64,000 nucleotides of DNA from Pedobacter africanus. Its GTDB lineage: Bacteria > Bacteroidota > Bacteroidia > Sphingobacteriales > Sphingobacteriaceae. The stretch lies in contig NZ_FWXT01000005.1 of the NCBI RefSeq assembly GCF_900176535.1, forward strand, positions 261,709 to 325,708. Reading direction: 5' to 3'. Shown here one piece after another: positions 18,101 to 25,623 of the stretch. How positions within the stretch are numbered: position 1 is the first letter of the stretch; the number at the start of each line of letters is the position of its first letter. A program made the position numbers and the translations under genes. The notes beneath the pieces are model-generated. The model was not told where the DNA came from, did not search any database, and saw only the letters and a list, made by a program, of their open reading frames with translations.

Positions 18101-18378
18101 AGCTCTGTTTCGTTTGTAACTTTTACTTCCCTGGGTTTGTAGCCCAGGTACTTAAATACGAGCGTCAGCTCAGCACTACCCGGAACTGTTAATTTAAATT
18201 CGCCGTTTACATCGGTGCTTACGGCAATGGTTTGTCCTTTAACAGCTACCGATACGCCCGGCAGCAGCTCATCCTCTGCCTGGCTCATGACTTTACCCGA
18301 GATGGCACGGTTTTGCTGTGCAAAAGAAATCCCCGAAAAATGCAGCAAAACAAAAAATACTTGCAAAAATCTTTTCAT
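15139..18378 (-). CDS. SusC/RagA family TonB-dependent outer-membrane transporter
   Basis: A 1079-residue beta-barrel transporter. It has a signal peptide (1-20), a carboxypeptidase-regulatory-like domain (about 25-105), a plug with PLYIIDGVQVED and LKDASETAIYGARGANG, then a long barrel ending in an aromatic-rich strand (RTYIFGINLSL). It imports oligosaccharides using TonB energy together with the SusD partner. No N-terminal signalling domain for a sigma/anti-sigma pair is present, and no such pair is nearby, so control through the LacI-type operator at 18487-18503 is plausible. It is the first gene of the susC-susD-PL1 operon. Confidence 0.96.
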   Translation of the reverse strand: MKRFLQVFFVLLHFSGISFAQQNRAISGKVMSQAEDELLPGVSVAVKGQTIAVSTDVNGEFKLTVPGSAELTLVFKYLGYKPREVKVTNETELTVRLQPEAYMLNEVVTIGYKTLQRKDITGAVASVNARQLKDMPVNSAAEALAGRLAGVQITANEGMPGADVRVLVRGGGSITQSNSPLYIIDGVQVEDGLSNISPTDIESVEVLKDASETAIYGARGANGVVVITTKGGKEAKTRISYDGFLGLAQLQNKLDVMSPYDFVLRQYERSRGLTNTETAFEQAYGSFANIGDYKNLRPVDWQEKTFGRDAVSQTHTVALTGGGKATTFNVSYTNNSQQGIMLNSKFNRQLFNLKLDHRASDKLRAGFGARYNNQKIQGSGVSTSEATATYSLLRHTIKYKPLNTTGMGDDVLDEDYFNETNTGNGLGVLNPIQLSDAQYRNRPSDNLNINGYINYTLIKGLSFRSTAGVNFSNNTLNAFDDYITSNARINGSGLPIVNINNTKRFSLNNSNVFTYTFKKGVNNFSALLGQEIYNLKDEVRLDQLRLFPMGITPEKALGQLSLGQSTPLYPSNLISESRLLSFFTGLNYSFSDKYLAKFTFRTDASSKFAADKRWGYFPSGSLGWRISKEDFMKDLSFISDLKLRASYGASGNNRIGDYLYLTTFSTNARYALNEVINPGYSSASLANKNLKWETTVTQNIGLDIALWNNRVQLNIDAYKNKVKDLLLDVRIPAISGYVTQLQNVGETSNRGLEFQLNAIPIQRRDFSWTTNFNLAFNRNKIEKLATASSYLPSPAVAFVSGQPSDYIVQVGKPVGSMYGYISDGFYSVSDFNYDAATQVYTLKAGVADVSGVLGTAQPGWMKLKDRDGNNIINENDKDIIGNATPKFSGGFNQQFTYKNFDLSMFINFVVGNDVYNANKIEFTNSYTPNTNMLAVMKDRWKTIDANGNVVQKVTVTGGVAQVTGIPPDQLAALNKDAKIWQPITGSGAFYPTSWAVEDGSFLRLNNITLGYTFPVKLLSKAKINKLRVYATANNVAVITGYSGFDPEVNVRSSNPVTPGVDYSAYPRSRTYIFGINLSL

Positions 18379-18486
18379 AATGTTTGGTTATAGCTGGTTT
18401 AGCACGACAGAGCAATCGCTTATAACAAGATTACATCATTCTGATGAAGATCATGACCATTTAGCCTTAAAAAAGTATGCAAGCGT

Positions 18487-18503
18487 TACCGATAACGTTA
18501 TCG
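18487..18503. promoter_or_regulatory. LacI-type operator in pectin-locus divergent region
   Basis: TACCGATAACGTTATCG contains the 14-base perfect palindrome CGATAACGTTATCG (18490-18503). It differs at one base from the site at 6642-6658. It overlaps where the -33 region of the acetylesterase promoter would be (TACCTTTA at 18525-18532 is a near-match to the -7 element) and lies 109 bases before the susC start. Confidence 0.65.
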
Positions 18504-18590
18504 AAACCGCTTCCGGTAATTTTATACCTTTATAAGGCAGCACAGAAACAGCAGAAAAGTATATTCGTGAGGAAACATAACCCTACAATT

Positions 18591-19364
18591 ATGAAACAGA
18601 CCATAAAGACCTTAGTTGCGGCGGCGGCACTATTGTTTATATTCATCGGCTTTAAAAGCGGACAAAAGAAAATAACAGTATATTCCATTGGCGATTCTAC
18701 CATGTGCGACTTTGCCCCTGCCTACCTTTCCCAGTTTGGCGGAGAAAACTATCCCATAAGGGGCTGGATGCAAATGATGCCCCTATTTTTTAAAGACAAT
18801 GTGGTGGTACAAAATGCTGCCCGCAGCGGTAGGAGCTCTAAAAGTTTTAGAACAGAGGGGCATTGGAAACCAGTGCTGGAAAAACTGAAGGCAGGCGACT
18901 ATGTATTTATTATGTTTGGTGCAAATGATCAGAAGGCAGACACGGCAAGACATACAGATCCCGCCACTACCTACCGCCAGAACCTGCTGAATTATATCGA
19001 GGAAACCAAGGCCAAAGGAGCATACCCCATTCTTTTTACTTCACTGGTACGCCGGCATTTTGGTAAAGACGGTAAACTTACAGATACCTACGGAGAATAT
19101 GTAACTGCAGTGCAGCAGCTTGGTGCAGCTACTGGTGTACCGGTGATAGACCTGAACAAGAAATCGGCAGACCTGGTAACGAGTTATGGTCCTGAAGAAT
19201 CGAAAAAACTCTTTCTGTATATTGAGCCAGGGAAGTTCAGTAAATTACCACAAGGAAAAAAAGACGATAGCCACCTATGTGTATTCGGGGCCACAGAAAT
19301 TGCCCGTCTTGCAGCCCAGGGCTTAAAGGAAATTAAATCCCCATTGGCAGCCTACCTTAAATAG
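18591..19364 (+). CDS. Rhamnogalacturonan acetylesterase-like SGNH hydrolase (CE12)
   Basis: A 257-residue exported SGNH/GDSL esterase. The N-terminal hydrophobic segment (about 7-21) acts as a signal or anchor. Catalytic residues are S36 in GDST, N112 in GAND and D225-x-x-H228 in DDSHL. The sequence resembles rhamnogalacturonan acetylesterases of family CE12, which remove acetyl groups from pectin so that lyases can act. The frame starts at 18477, but that start lies inside the operator, so ATG at 18591 is chosen. It diverges from susC and belongs to the same pectin locus. Confidence 0.88.
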   Translation: MKQTIKTLVAAAALLFIFIGFKSGQKKITVYSIGDSTMCDFAPAYLSQFGGENYPIRGWMQMMPLFFKDNVVVQNAARSGRSSKSFRTEGHWKPVLEKLKAGDYVFIMFGANDQKADTARHTDPATTYRQNLLNYIEETKAKGAYPILFTSLVRRHFGKDGKLTDTYGEYVTAVQQLGAATGVPVIDLNKKSADLVTSYGPEESKKLFLYIEPGKFSKLPQGKKDDSHLCVFGATEIARLAAQGLKEIKSPLAAYLK

Positions 19365-19367
19365 TTT

Positions 19368-20444
19368 TTATTTGTCTTCCCTGAACAACAACAGGGGAAG
19401 ATGGGTATGATAAGCGAGTTTCTCGGTCATGCTGCGGTGAAATATCCCCTCAAAAAAGCCGTATTCCCGGGGCACGGTGATCAGTAGCTGTATCTGGTGC
19501 TCTTTTGTAAAGTCCATGATCCCTTGCACCAGATCGTCATGATCGGTATAGTGGTATTCTGGATGCTCTTCGTCCCATAAACGGTGCAGGGCTGCCAGTT
19601 CATTGATTGTTGCCGGATTAAAGCTGGCCCCATCCCGGGCCACATTTAAAATATACAGCTTAGCATTCAGTTTGTGGATCAGGGTCCTTATGGCTTGCGT
19701 AGGCGTAGTTTCGGATACTTTTTTAAGGTCGCATGCAAATACCACACGTTCTATTTTTTCAAATACTGCATTAGCCGGAACAACGAGTAAAGGCACCTTA
19801 CATTCCTTTGCAACGGTAATGGTATTGCTGCCTATAAATACCCTTTCCAGATTTCCTTTTCCAGTGATGCCCATGATTACCAGCCCCAGTTGCAACTGTT
19901 CGGCAAGGATGTTTACCGCAGCCACAAGCGGGCGTTCGTCGGTTCTGACGGTTACAGTAGTTCCGCTGCCGCTAATGGGCAGAATTTCATTTTTCAGTTC
20001 TTCCAGTTTTGACAAAGCTTCCTGCTGGAAATCTAACGCCGGGGGCGGTGTTTGCAACGGAATTTCAGTGGCAAGAGGGACAGACATCGAGTGGTAGAGT
20101 ACGATATTGATGCTGTTGAAGCTGCGTGCCATTGCTGCAGCATATTTAGCTGCATTTGAGGCCGCCAGCGAGAAATCAGTAAGTACCAATATGTTATGGG
20201 CAGCATATATCTTTTCAAGGTAGCTGTCGATGGCTTCCTGCATGGCTGCGAAACCTTTTTCCGATATGCTCCTTTGCCCGGCCTGCTCCACCTTCCACTC
20301 TCCGGCGGTTAAACGTTGCAGCAGAATAGGATCATGTTCATTGGTCACCATTTCCACTTTAAACCTACGGTGATGGTCGAATGCGGTAACAATAGCATCC
20401 AACTCCAGGTTCCCAACTTTAAAGGCTATCGAAAATGTTTCCAT
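19368..20444 (-). CDS. Tandem universal stress protein with extra N-terminal domain
   Basis: A 358-residue protein with two UspA-like domains. The first (about 83-223) keeps the ATP-binding loop GITGKGNLERVFIGSN; the second (about 228-358) has lost it (VPREYGFFEG). Before them lies an 80-residue segment with a small strand-rich pattern (FSIAFKVGNLELDAIVTAFD, then LTAGEWKVEQAG) that is not part of UspA. UspA-type proteins are cytosolic stress-response proteins that bind ATP and may dimerise. The stop lies three bases from the convergent acetylesterase stop. The added domain may be a separate ligand or protein-binding module; I do not recognise it. Confidence 0.88.
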   Translation of the reverse strand: METFSIAFKVGNLELDAIVTAFDHHRRFKVEMVTNEHDPILLQRLTAGEWKVEQAGQRSISEKGFAAMQEAIDSYLEKIYAAHNILVLTDFSLAASNAAKYAAAMARSFNSINIVLYHSMSVPLATEIPLQTPPPALDFQQEALSKLEELKNEILPISGSGTTVTVRTDERPLVAAVNILAEQLQLGLVIMGITGKGNLERVFIGSNTITVAKECKVPLLVVPANAVFEKIERVVFACDLKKVSETTPTQAIRTLIHKLNAKLYILNVARDGASFNPATINELAALHRLWDEEHPEYHYTDHDDLVQGIMDFTKEHQIQLLITVPREYGFFEGIFHRSMTEKLAYHTHLPLLLFREDK

Positions 20445-20604
20445 GATATTTTTATTAAATTAAATCAAGAGCACATCAACAAGCAGCAGCATACAATAAG
20501 TAAACAATCGTGTTTGCAAAAAGTTTCTTAATTACTATGAATAAAAATCTACTTAAATTAACTAAATTACAGCTGAAAAGCCCCAAAAAGAAATATGGCC
20601 TGCC

Positions 20605-21306
20605 ATGACATTTGCCGATAAGGTTATCCTGTTTAATCGTAACCTGATCTATACCGGATCTGAGCTGCCCCCGGGTATCCGTATCATGAACCCTTTCAGG
20701 GAACATGAACAAACCATGGGCCTGGTAGAAAAATTTTACCACAAATACTATAATGATGAATCTCCACGCTATCTCATTCTGGGGATCAATCCCGGCAGGT
20801 TTGGTGCCGGACTTACCGGAATACCGTTTACAGATCCCAAACGGCTCATTACCGAATGCGGTATTCCTTATACAGGCAAACTTTCACACGAACCTTCCTC
20901 GGTTTTTATCTATGAAATGATCAAGGCATTTGGTGGGCCGGAAGCTTTTTACAGCCGCTTTTACATCAGTTCACCTTGTCCGCTCGGTTTTACTTCTATA
21001 ACTCCAGACGGTAAAGAAAAGAATTACAATTATTATGACAGTAAGGCACTGGAAAGCGCAGTCTATGAATTTATGATGGAGAACATCAGGAAGCAAATTG
21101 CATTGGGTATTAACACAGAGGCTTGTTTCTGCTTCGGGACCGGAAAAAATGAAAAATTCCTGCGCAGGGTAAATGACAAGTACGGTTTTTTTAAAACACT
21201 GGTGCCGCTGGAGCATCCGAGGTTTATTATGCAATACAAAACAGCCGAAAAGCAATTTTATATTGACAAATACCTCAATGCGTTTAACACTGTAAATTGT
21301 GCCTGA
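20605..21306 (+). CDS. Uracil-DNA glycosylase family protein, SMUG2-like (DUF4918)
   Basis: A 233-residue protein of the uracil-DNA glycosylase superfamily. The active-site loop is GINPGRFGAGLTGIPFTD, near residues 54-71, and the second motif is LEHPRF near 209-214. I recognise this pattern from the DUF4918/SMUG2-like group found in Bacteroidota. Members cut damaged or deaminated bases from DNA in the cytosol; the base preferred here cannot be judged. It has its own promoter region and a terminator, with no repair genes alongside. Confidence 0.8.
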   Translation: MTFADKVILFNRNLIYTGSELPPGIRIMNPFREHEQTMGLVEKFYHKYYNDESPRYLILGINPGRFGAGLTGIPFTDPKRLITECGIPYTGKLSHEPSSVFIYEMIKAFGGPEAFYSRFYISSPCPLGFTSITPDGKEKNYNYYDSKALESAVYEFMMENIRKQIALGINTEACFCFGTGKNEKFLRRVNDKYGFFKTLVPLEHPRFIMQYKTAEKQFYIDKYLNAFNTVNCA

Positions 21307-21312
21307 AAGCAA

Positions 21313-21338
21313 AAGCCAGGACTTAAAGCCCCTGGCTT
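21313..21338. terminator. Bidirectional terminator between the SMUG2-like gene and kynA
   Basis: AAGCCAGG and CCTGGCTT pair across a ten-base loop between two convergent genes. A short T-tract follows on each strand. Confidence 0.7.
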
Positions 21339-21368
21339 CTTAACGATCAGTTTATTGCGGAGAAGAGG

Positions 21369-22328
21369 TTAAATCCTGTAGTTTTTCAATACATTCATAA
21401 CCCAGGTTTTACCCCATTCATCAATTTGTACTTCAGTCCAGAGGAAAGGAAAGAAAATCCTTTTCTGAAATCGCGGCGGCAGGTATTTTTGCCAGTTGGT
21501 GCCGCCTGTAGCAGCAATATCTGCCGGGTCTTTTTCGAGATAACGGACTGCGGACTTGTAATGCGACAAGGGCCATTCAACGTTAACGAACAGATCCAGT
21601 TTGCGCATTTCCTCCTGCAGCGCGGTTACATCCTGGCCTTCTTTTACCAATCTTCTGTACAATGCTGCAAAATTAGTTTCGGTGTTGTCTTTTGCAAGCT
21701 GCAGGAATTGCATGGCATATTTGGCAATGAATTGCTGAAGTGTAAGCGTCTGCTTTCCGGTGGACAATTCCGAAGCGCCAAATTTCCAATAGATGTATTC
21801 AAACTGTTCTTCAATTGTTGCCCCTGCCAGTTCGTCCCTTTTGCTTTTATCGACCAGCCGGATGAGGTCTGTAGCACTGATCTCGATCATACGGTACTGG
21901 CCCGACTGGAAACCACTTGCCGGGAGCAGCGACATCCTGAATTTCAGGAATTGTGATTTGTCCATCCCATCCACCATAATATCGAAAGAAGATACCAAAG
22001 CCGTAAAATAGGCATTGATACGCTTTAACCTTTCGGCAAAGAATGCTGCCGTCAATGCGGGATGCCCGCTGATCTGCTTGCATTCATGCAAAGTAAGTTT
22101 AAAGTAAAGCTCGGTAATCTGGTGATACATGATGAAGATCTCTTCATCCGGAAATGGGGTTTTGGGGTTCTGAAGACTCAATAGCGTGTCTACGTGTATG
22201 TAGTCCCAATAAGTCAGGTAATCTGCATAAAGCAGACCATCCAGATAGGCATTGATGTCTTGTCCCATGGCAGAAAATTTTTCCTGTAGCTGGGAGAGGC
22301 GCTCGTTAATTTCTGGTGTGATTTCCAT
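21369..22328 (-). CDS. kynA: Tryptophan 2,3-dioxygenase
   Basis: A 319-residue heme enzyme that opens the indole ring of L-tryptophan to N-formylkynurenine. The sequence FIMYHQITELYFKLTLHE near 65-82 holds the substrate-side H69, and H256 (EWPLSHYKSA) is the likely heme ligand. The C-terminus has GTNWQKYLPP and FFPFLW, typical of Bacteroidota TDO. It lies 33 bases after kynU on the same strand, so the two are likely co-transcribed. No kynurenine formamidase is adjacent. Confidence 0.93.
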   Translation of the reverse strand: MEITPEINERLSQLQEKFSAMGQDINAYLDGLLYADYLTYWDYIHVDTLLSLQNPKTPFPDEEIFIMYHQITELYFKLTLHECKQISGHPALTAAFFAERLKRINAYFTALVSSFDIMVDGMDKSQFLKFRMSLLPASGFQSGQYRMIEISATDLIRLVDKSKRDELAGATIEEQFEYIYWKFGASELSTGKQTLTLQQFIAKYAMQFLQLAKDNTETNFAALYRRLVKEGQDVTALQEEMRKLDLFVNVEWPLSHYKSAVRYLEKDPADIAATGGTNWQKYLPPRFQKRIFFPFLWTEVQIDEWGKTWVMNVLKNYRI

Positions 22329-22361
22329 TTCTTAATTTTTTATTTTCAAACTAATGCGATC

Positions 22362-23648
22362 CTAAATCAGTTCCTTACTGATTTTCAGCAGCTGTTCACC
22401 TGTAATAAATACATCTTCAAAACTGTTATACAAGGGCACTGGGCTTAAGCGAATCACGTTTGGTTCACGCCAGTCACCCAGAATATTATTGGCCATCAAT
22501 GTATTGAAAACCTCCCTGGCTTTTTGCCTGGCCACTATGGAAACCTGGGCACCACGGTCTTCTATGGTGCCAGGTGTGATGATCTGGTACTGTTCTTCGC
22601 CTAAGCTTTTATTTACTTCGGCTATCACATAAAAAAGATAAGCGGTGAGTTTTTGGCTTTTCTCTCTTAAAGGTGCTATAAAACCTGCTTTTTCGAAAAT
22701 ACGCAGGGAGGCATAGTATAAGGACATAGGGATTACCTGGGTGCAGCTTACCTGCCAGCCGTCTGCTCCTGCTTCGGGCACAAAACCTTTGGTCATTTTG
22801 AAACGTTCCTGCTCCTGGTAGCCCCACCAACCGGCAAACCGGTTAATACGCTCGTCCTGAAAATGTTTTTCATGGACAAATATGGCACTAATACCTCCCG
22901 GGCCCGAATTCTGGTATTTATAGGAACACCAGCAGGCAAAATCAACATCCCAGTTGTGGAGCTGCAGGGGCACATTGCCGGCAGCGTGTGCTAGATCGAA
23001 ACCTACAATTGCACCTGCTGCATGCCCTGCTTTGGTAATTGCAGGCATATCGTACCATTGACCGGTAAAGTAATTGACACCACCAAATAGCACCAGCGCG
23101 ATTTCATCTCCCTGGCCTGCAATAGCGGCAACGATATCTGCCGTACGCAATGTATGTTCACCTGCTTTTGGTGCTACTTCAATGATGGCCTCCTTAGGAT
23201 CGTAGCCATGAAAACGTACCTGGCTTTCGATAGCATACTGGTCTGAAGGGAAAGCTCCAGCTTCCATAATGATCTTAAACCGCTTGCCTGATGGCTGGTA
23301 AAAGCTTACCATCAACAAGTGCAGATTTACCGTGAGCGTATTCATCGGACACACTTCCTGGGGGCTTGCACCCACAATTGGTGCCATCAGTTTCTTGATT
23401 TCCTTATGGTAAAACATCCAGGGGCTTTTGCCTTCAAACCAGCCCTCAACGGCCAGGTTGTGCCAATTGTCGAGCTGCTGCCCGATATGCGACCTTGCGG
23501 TTTTGGGCTGCAGGCCCAACGAGTTACCGCATAGATAAATGAAAGGTTTGCCATTTTGTTGTGGAAACAAAAACTCATTTCTGAGTTCGCGGAGTGGATC
23601 CTGCTGATCCATATTTCGGGCAAATGCCAGATTATTTTCAAAAATCAT
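22362..23648 (-). CDS. kynU: Kynureninase
   Basis: A 428-residue PLP enzyme that cuts kynurenine or 3-hydroxykynurenine to anthranilate or 3-hydroxyanthranilate plus alanine. PLP-binding features are D218 in FDLAHAAGN and the lysine K244 in CSYKYQNSGPGG. YLCGNSLGLQP near 38-48 is a kynureninase hallmark. The frame reaches 23666, but ATG at 23648 removes a short non-conserved tail. kynA follows directly. Without kynurenine 3-monooxygenase in view, it is not possible to say whether the pathway ends at anthranilate or NAD. Confidence 0.94.
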   Translation of the reverse strand: MIFENNLAFARNMDQQDPLRELRNEFLFPQQNGKPFIYLCGNSLGLQPKTARSHIGQQLDNWHNLAVEGWFEGKSPWMFYHKEIKKLMAPIVGASPQEVCPMNTLTVNLHLLMVSFYQPSGKRFKIIMEAGAFPSDQYAIESQVRFHGYDPKEAIIEVAPKAGEHTLRTADIVAAIAGQGDEIALVLFGGVNYFTGQWYDMPAITKAGHAAGAIVGFDLAHAAGNVPLQLHNWDVDFACWCSYKYQNSGPGGISAIFVHEKHFQDERINRFAGWWGYQEQERFKMTKGFVPEAGADGWQVSCTQVIPMSLYYASLRIFEKAGFIAPLREKSQKLTAYLFYVIAEVNKSLGEEQYQIITPGTIEDRGAQVSIVARQKAREVFNTLMANNILGDWREPNVIRLSPVPLYNSFEDVFITGEQLLKISKELI

Positions 23649-23908
23649 TTTAAAAAGATTAATCAAATATGAATTACACCAACTTGCTTGCGCCGGCTGA
23701 TGCCTGAAATTAAATATGAAGTGTTTTTATTGAAGTAAAATAGGGGTTATTCAGCTGAATGCTGAATTAAGATGGTCTGCTGATGATATTTTTTAGAATA
23801 TTTACCATTCGTATAATGCTGACGCTAAAGTAATACTAAAACAGGAGTTGAGCAAATCCGGGGTAAGTTAATTTTGACTACGATAATTTATTATAAGGCA
23901 CAAAAACA

Positions 23909-23938
23909 AAAAAGCCCTAGATGTCTCTAAGGCTTTTT
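23909..23938 (-). terminator. Terminator of tRNA-Phe
   Basis: On the minus strand the arms AAAAAGCCTTAG and CTAGGGCTTTTT form a hairpin with one mismatch and a T-tract, directly after the tRNA 3' end. Confidence 0.75.
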
Positions 23939-23941
23939 GCG

Positions 23942-24014
23942 TGGTATGGGCCGGGATCGAACCGGCGACACATGGATTTTCAGTCCATTGCTCTACCGAC
24001 TGAGCTACCGTACC
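23942..24014 (-). tRNA. tRNA-Phe (GAA)
   Basis: A 73-base cloverleaf. The D arm is GCTC/GAGC, the anticodon loop CTGAAAA gives GAA, and the T arm is GCCGG TTCGATC CCGGC. The CCA end is not encoded. The acceptor stem GGTACGG / CCATACC has one C-A mismatch at positions 5-68. Confidence 0.95.
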
Positions 24015-24062
24015 ATCTTATTTGTTCAACATGATTGCTCATGTTCCCCTCGGTTGGGAGTG

Positions 24063-24092
24063 CAAATGTAGTGTCTTTTTTTGAACATCAAA
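24063..24092 (-). promoter_or_regulatory. Promoter of tRNA-Phe
   Basis: On the minus strand: TTTG, 18 bases, then TACATTTG. It lies about 50 bases before the tRNA 5' end and matches the Bacteroidota promoter pattern. Confidence 0.7.
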
Positions 24093-24139
24093 ATCTTTTT
24101 TCAAAATAATTTAAATATATCTGCGCCATCAAATCAAAA

Positions 24140-24163
24140 GGATTCCGGTTTTACCCGGAATCC
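24140..24163 (-). terminator. Terminator of the beta-helix lipoprotein gene
   Basis: GGATTCCGG and CCGGAATCC form a nine-base stem; on the minus strand it is followed by TTTTGATTT. It lies 50 bases after the stop at 24213. Confidence 0.8.
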
Positions 24164-24212
24164 TCTAATTAATACACAGGGAATCAATTGATAAGGCTAC
24201 TCACCTGAAAAA

Positions 24213-25442
24213 TCAATAATTACCGGAATTAGCAATGCCGCTTTTCAACAATAAATAGCCAGCCGCAGTATCGTTGTTGTACACCCCACCACCTGCAGCA
24301 TTAAAATTCGTTACATTAATGGCTGAAGCCAAGGCATAAATTGTCCCGTTGGGTAATTTATTGGCGGCAATCCGGATGGAATACTCTGAATGGCTGGTAT
24401 TGTCGCGGTAATACCCAATACCATGGTACATATCACTGGCCGGGGAAGCTATATTGATCTCATTAGCCGAAACGACCACATTGTTGAGATAAGGAAAGGC
24501 AGTTCCGCTTAAATATTCGTAGAGCAGAATTCCCGAATCATTCAATATATTGCCTGAGATATTCAGGTTTTGGCCATTCCGGGCTTTGATACTTCCTCCG
24601 CTAGCATTTGCGGGCCAGCCCGAAATGGTATTGTTGGTTATGGTAAGCCCGTTGAAGCTATGCGCATACATGCCATGATCGGTTAAACTATCTACGCTGT
24701 TCAACACGATATTTCTTTTGACCACATTTCCATCAATTAAAGAGTTACTCTGGCTGTTGTCGTTTATGGCGGTAACGAAATAACCTGTTGTGCCACCATT
24801 GCCAAAAGCATTATTGAGGATCTTCGAATTGGTTGTATTCTTTATCCATACACCACGCCCCGGATCGGCTATCCTGTGGCTAAAGACACAATTATTTACC
24901 TGGCTCAGATTTGTGTCTTTAAATTCCAGATAGGCATCTTTAAGGTTATTGGTTTTATTGGTGTTGGGTGTCCTTTTTCCGTAATCAAAGATGCAGTATT
25001 TAAATACAGTGCTTCCAGCACTTACTATAGAAAAGCGGATATTCCAGAAAGTAATGCCGGAAACAATGCAGTTGCTCATATCTGTGGTATAGTTCATGAT
25101 TAGCAAGTTTGCCGAACTGCTTGCATCAAAAATAGGGTTGGTACCGGTTTGTTTAATGAGGGATACCCCCGCTTTCATGATGATCTTGCCCGTAATGGAA
25201 TAAGTACCGGGCTGTACATATACCGTATCTCCGGCTGTAGCTCCGGCAATTACGGCATTAATCTGGGCAAGTGTCATCCCTGTTTCGACCACATGATCGG
25301 CTACGGAATTGATCGCTGCCGTTTTTTCTGTGTTAAGCGCTCCTGTTGCAGCATCATTTTCAACAGAATCTTTTTTGCAGCCAAAAGGCAGCAGTAAGGC
25401 AAAGGATAATGCCAATGGGAAATGATTAAAATTCATCTTCAT
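24213..25442 (-). CDS. Lipoprotein with right-handed parallel beta-helix
   Basis: A 409-residue surface or periplasmic lipoprotein; the lipobox is LPFGC (Cys22). After a linker, the sequence has many short N-rich repeats (GLTITNNTISGWP, NLNISGNILNDSG, NNVVVSANEIN) typical of a parallel beta-helix, with GDTVYVQPGTYS at its cap. Such folds are found in polysaccharide lyases of families PL1 and PL6 and in related hydrolases; PGRGVWIKN may be part of a binding face. I cannot assign catalytic residues. No susC/susD is adjacent, so it is an orphan candidate carbohydrate enzyme. Confidence 0.8.
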   Translation of the reverse strand: MKMNFNHFPLALSFALLLPFGCKKDSVENDAATGALNTEKTAAINSVADHVVETGMTLAQINAVIAGATAGDTVYVQPGTYSITGKIIMKAGVSLIKQTGTNPIFDASSSANLLIMNYTTDMSNCIVSGITFWNIRFSIVSAGSTVFKYCIFDYGKRTPNTNKTNNLKDAYLEFKDTNLSQVNNCVFSHRIADPGRGVWIKNTTNSKILNNAFGNGGTTGYFVTAINDNSQSNSLIDGNVVKRNIVLNSVDSLTDHGMYAHSFNGLTITNNTISGWPANASGGSIKARNGQNLNISGNILNDSGILLYEYLSGTAFPYLNNVVVSANEINIASPASDMYHGIGYYRDNTSHSEYSIRIAANKLPNGTIYALASAINVTNFNAAGGGVYNNDTAAGYLLLKSGIANSGNY

Positions 25443-25447
25443 TATAT

Positions 25448-25469
25448 TTGGTTTTAAGGTTTAAACCAA
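25448..25469 (-). promoter_or_regulatory. Inverted repeat next to the lipoprotein start
   Basis: TTGGTTT and AAACCAA flank eight bases and end six bases before the ATG at 25442. In the mRNA this can fold into a hairpin at the initiation region; as DNA it could also be an operator. Confidence 0.3.
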
Positions 25470-25623
25470 GTTCGTTAATGAGAGCTAACACCAAGGGGTC
25501 CAGATCAATACTTATAAGGGCATAAATCGGTTTTATTTAAATCCCTTCTAAATTTTTAATTTTATGCATGCATAACAATTTGTTTTGCTCTAAATACTTT
25601 AACTTAGCGACACGATAAGAGAT

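Noticed and set aside
25562..25575. TTATGCATGCATAA palindrome upstream of the HdrC-like gene
   Set aside because: A perfect 14-base palindrome, but A/T-rich alternating sequence of this kind is expected by chance and no second copy was noticed.
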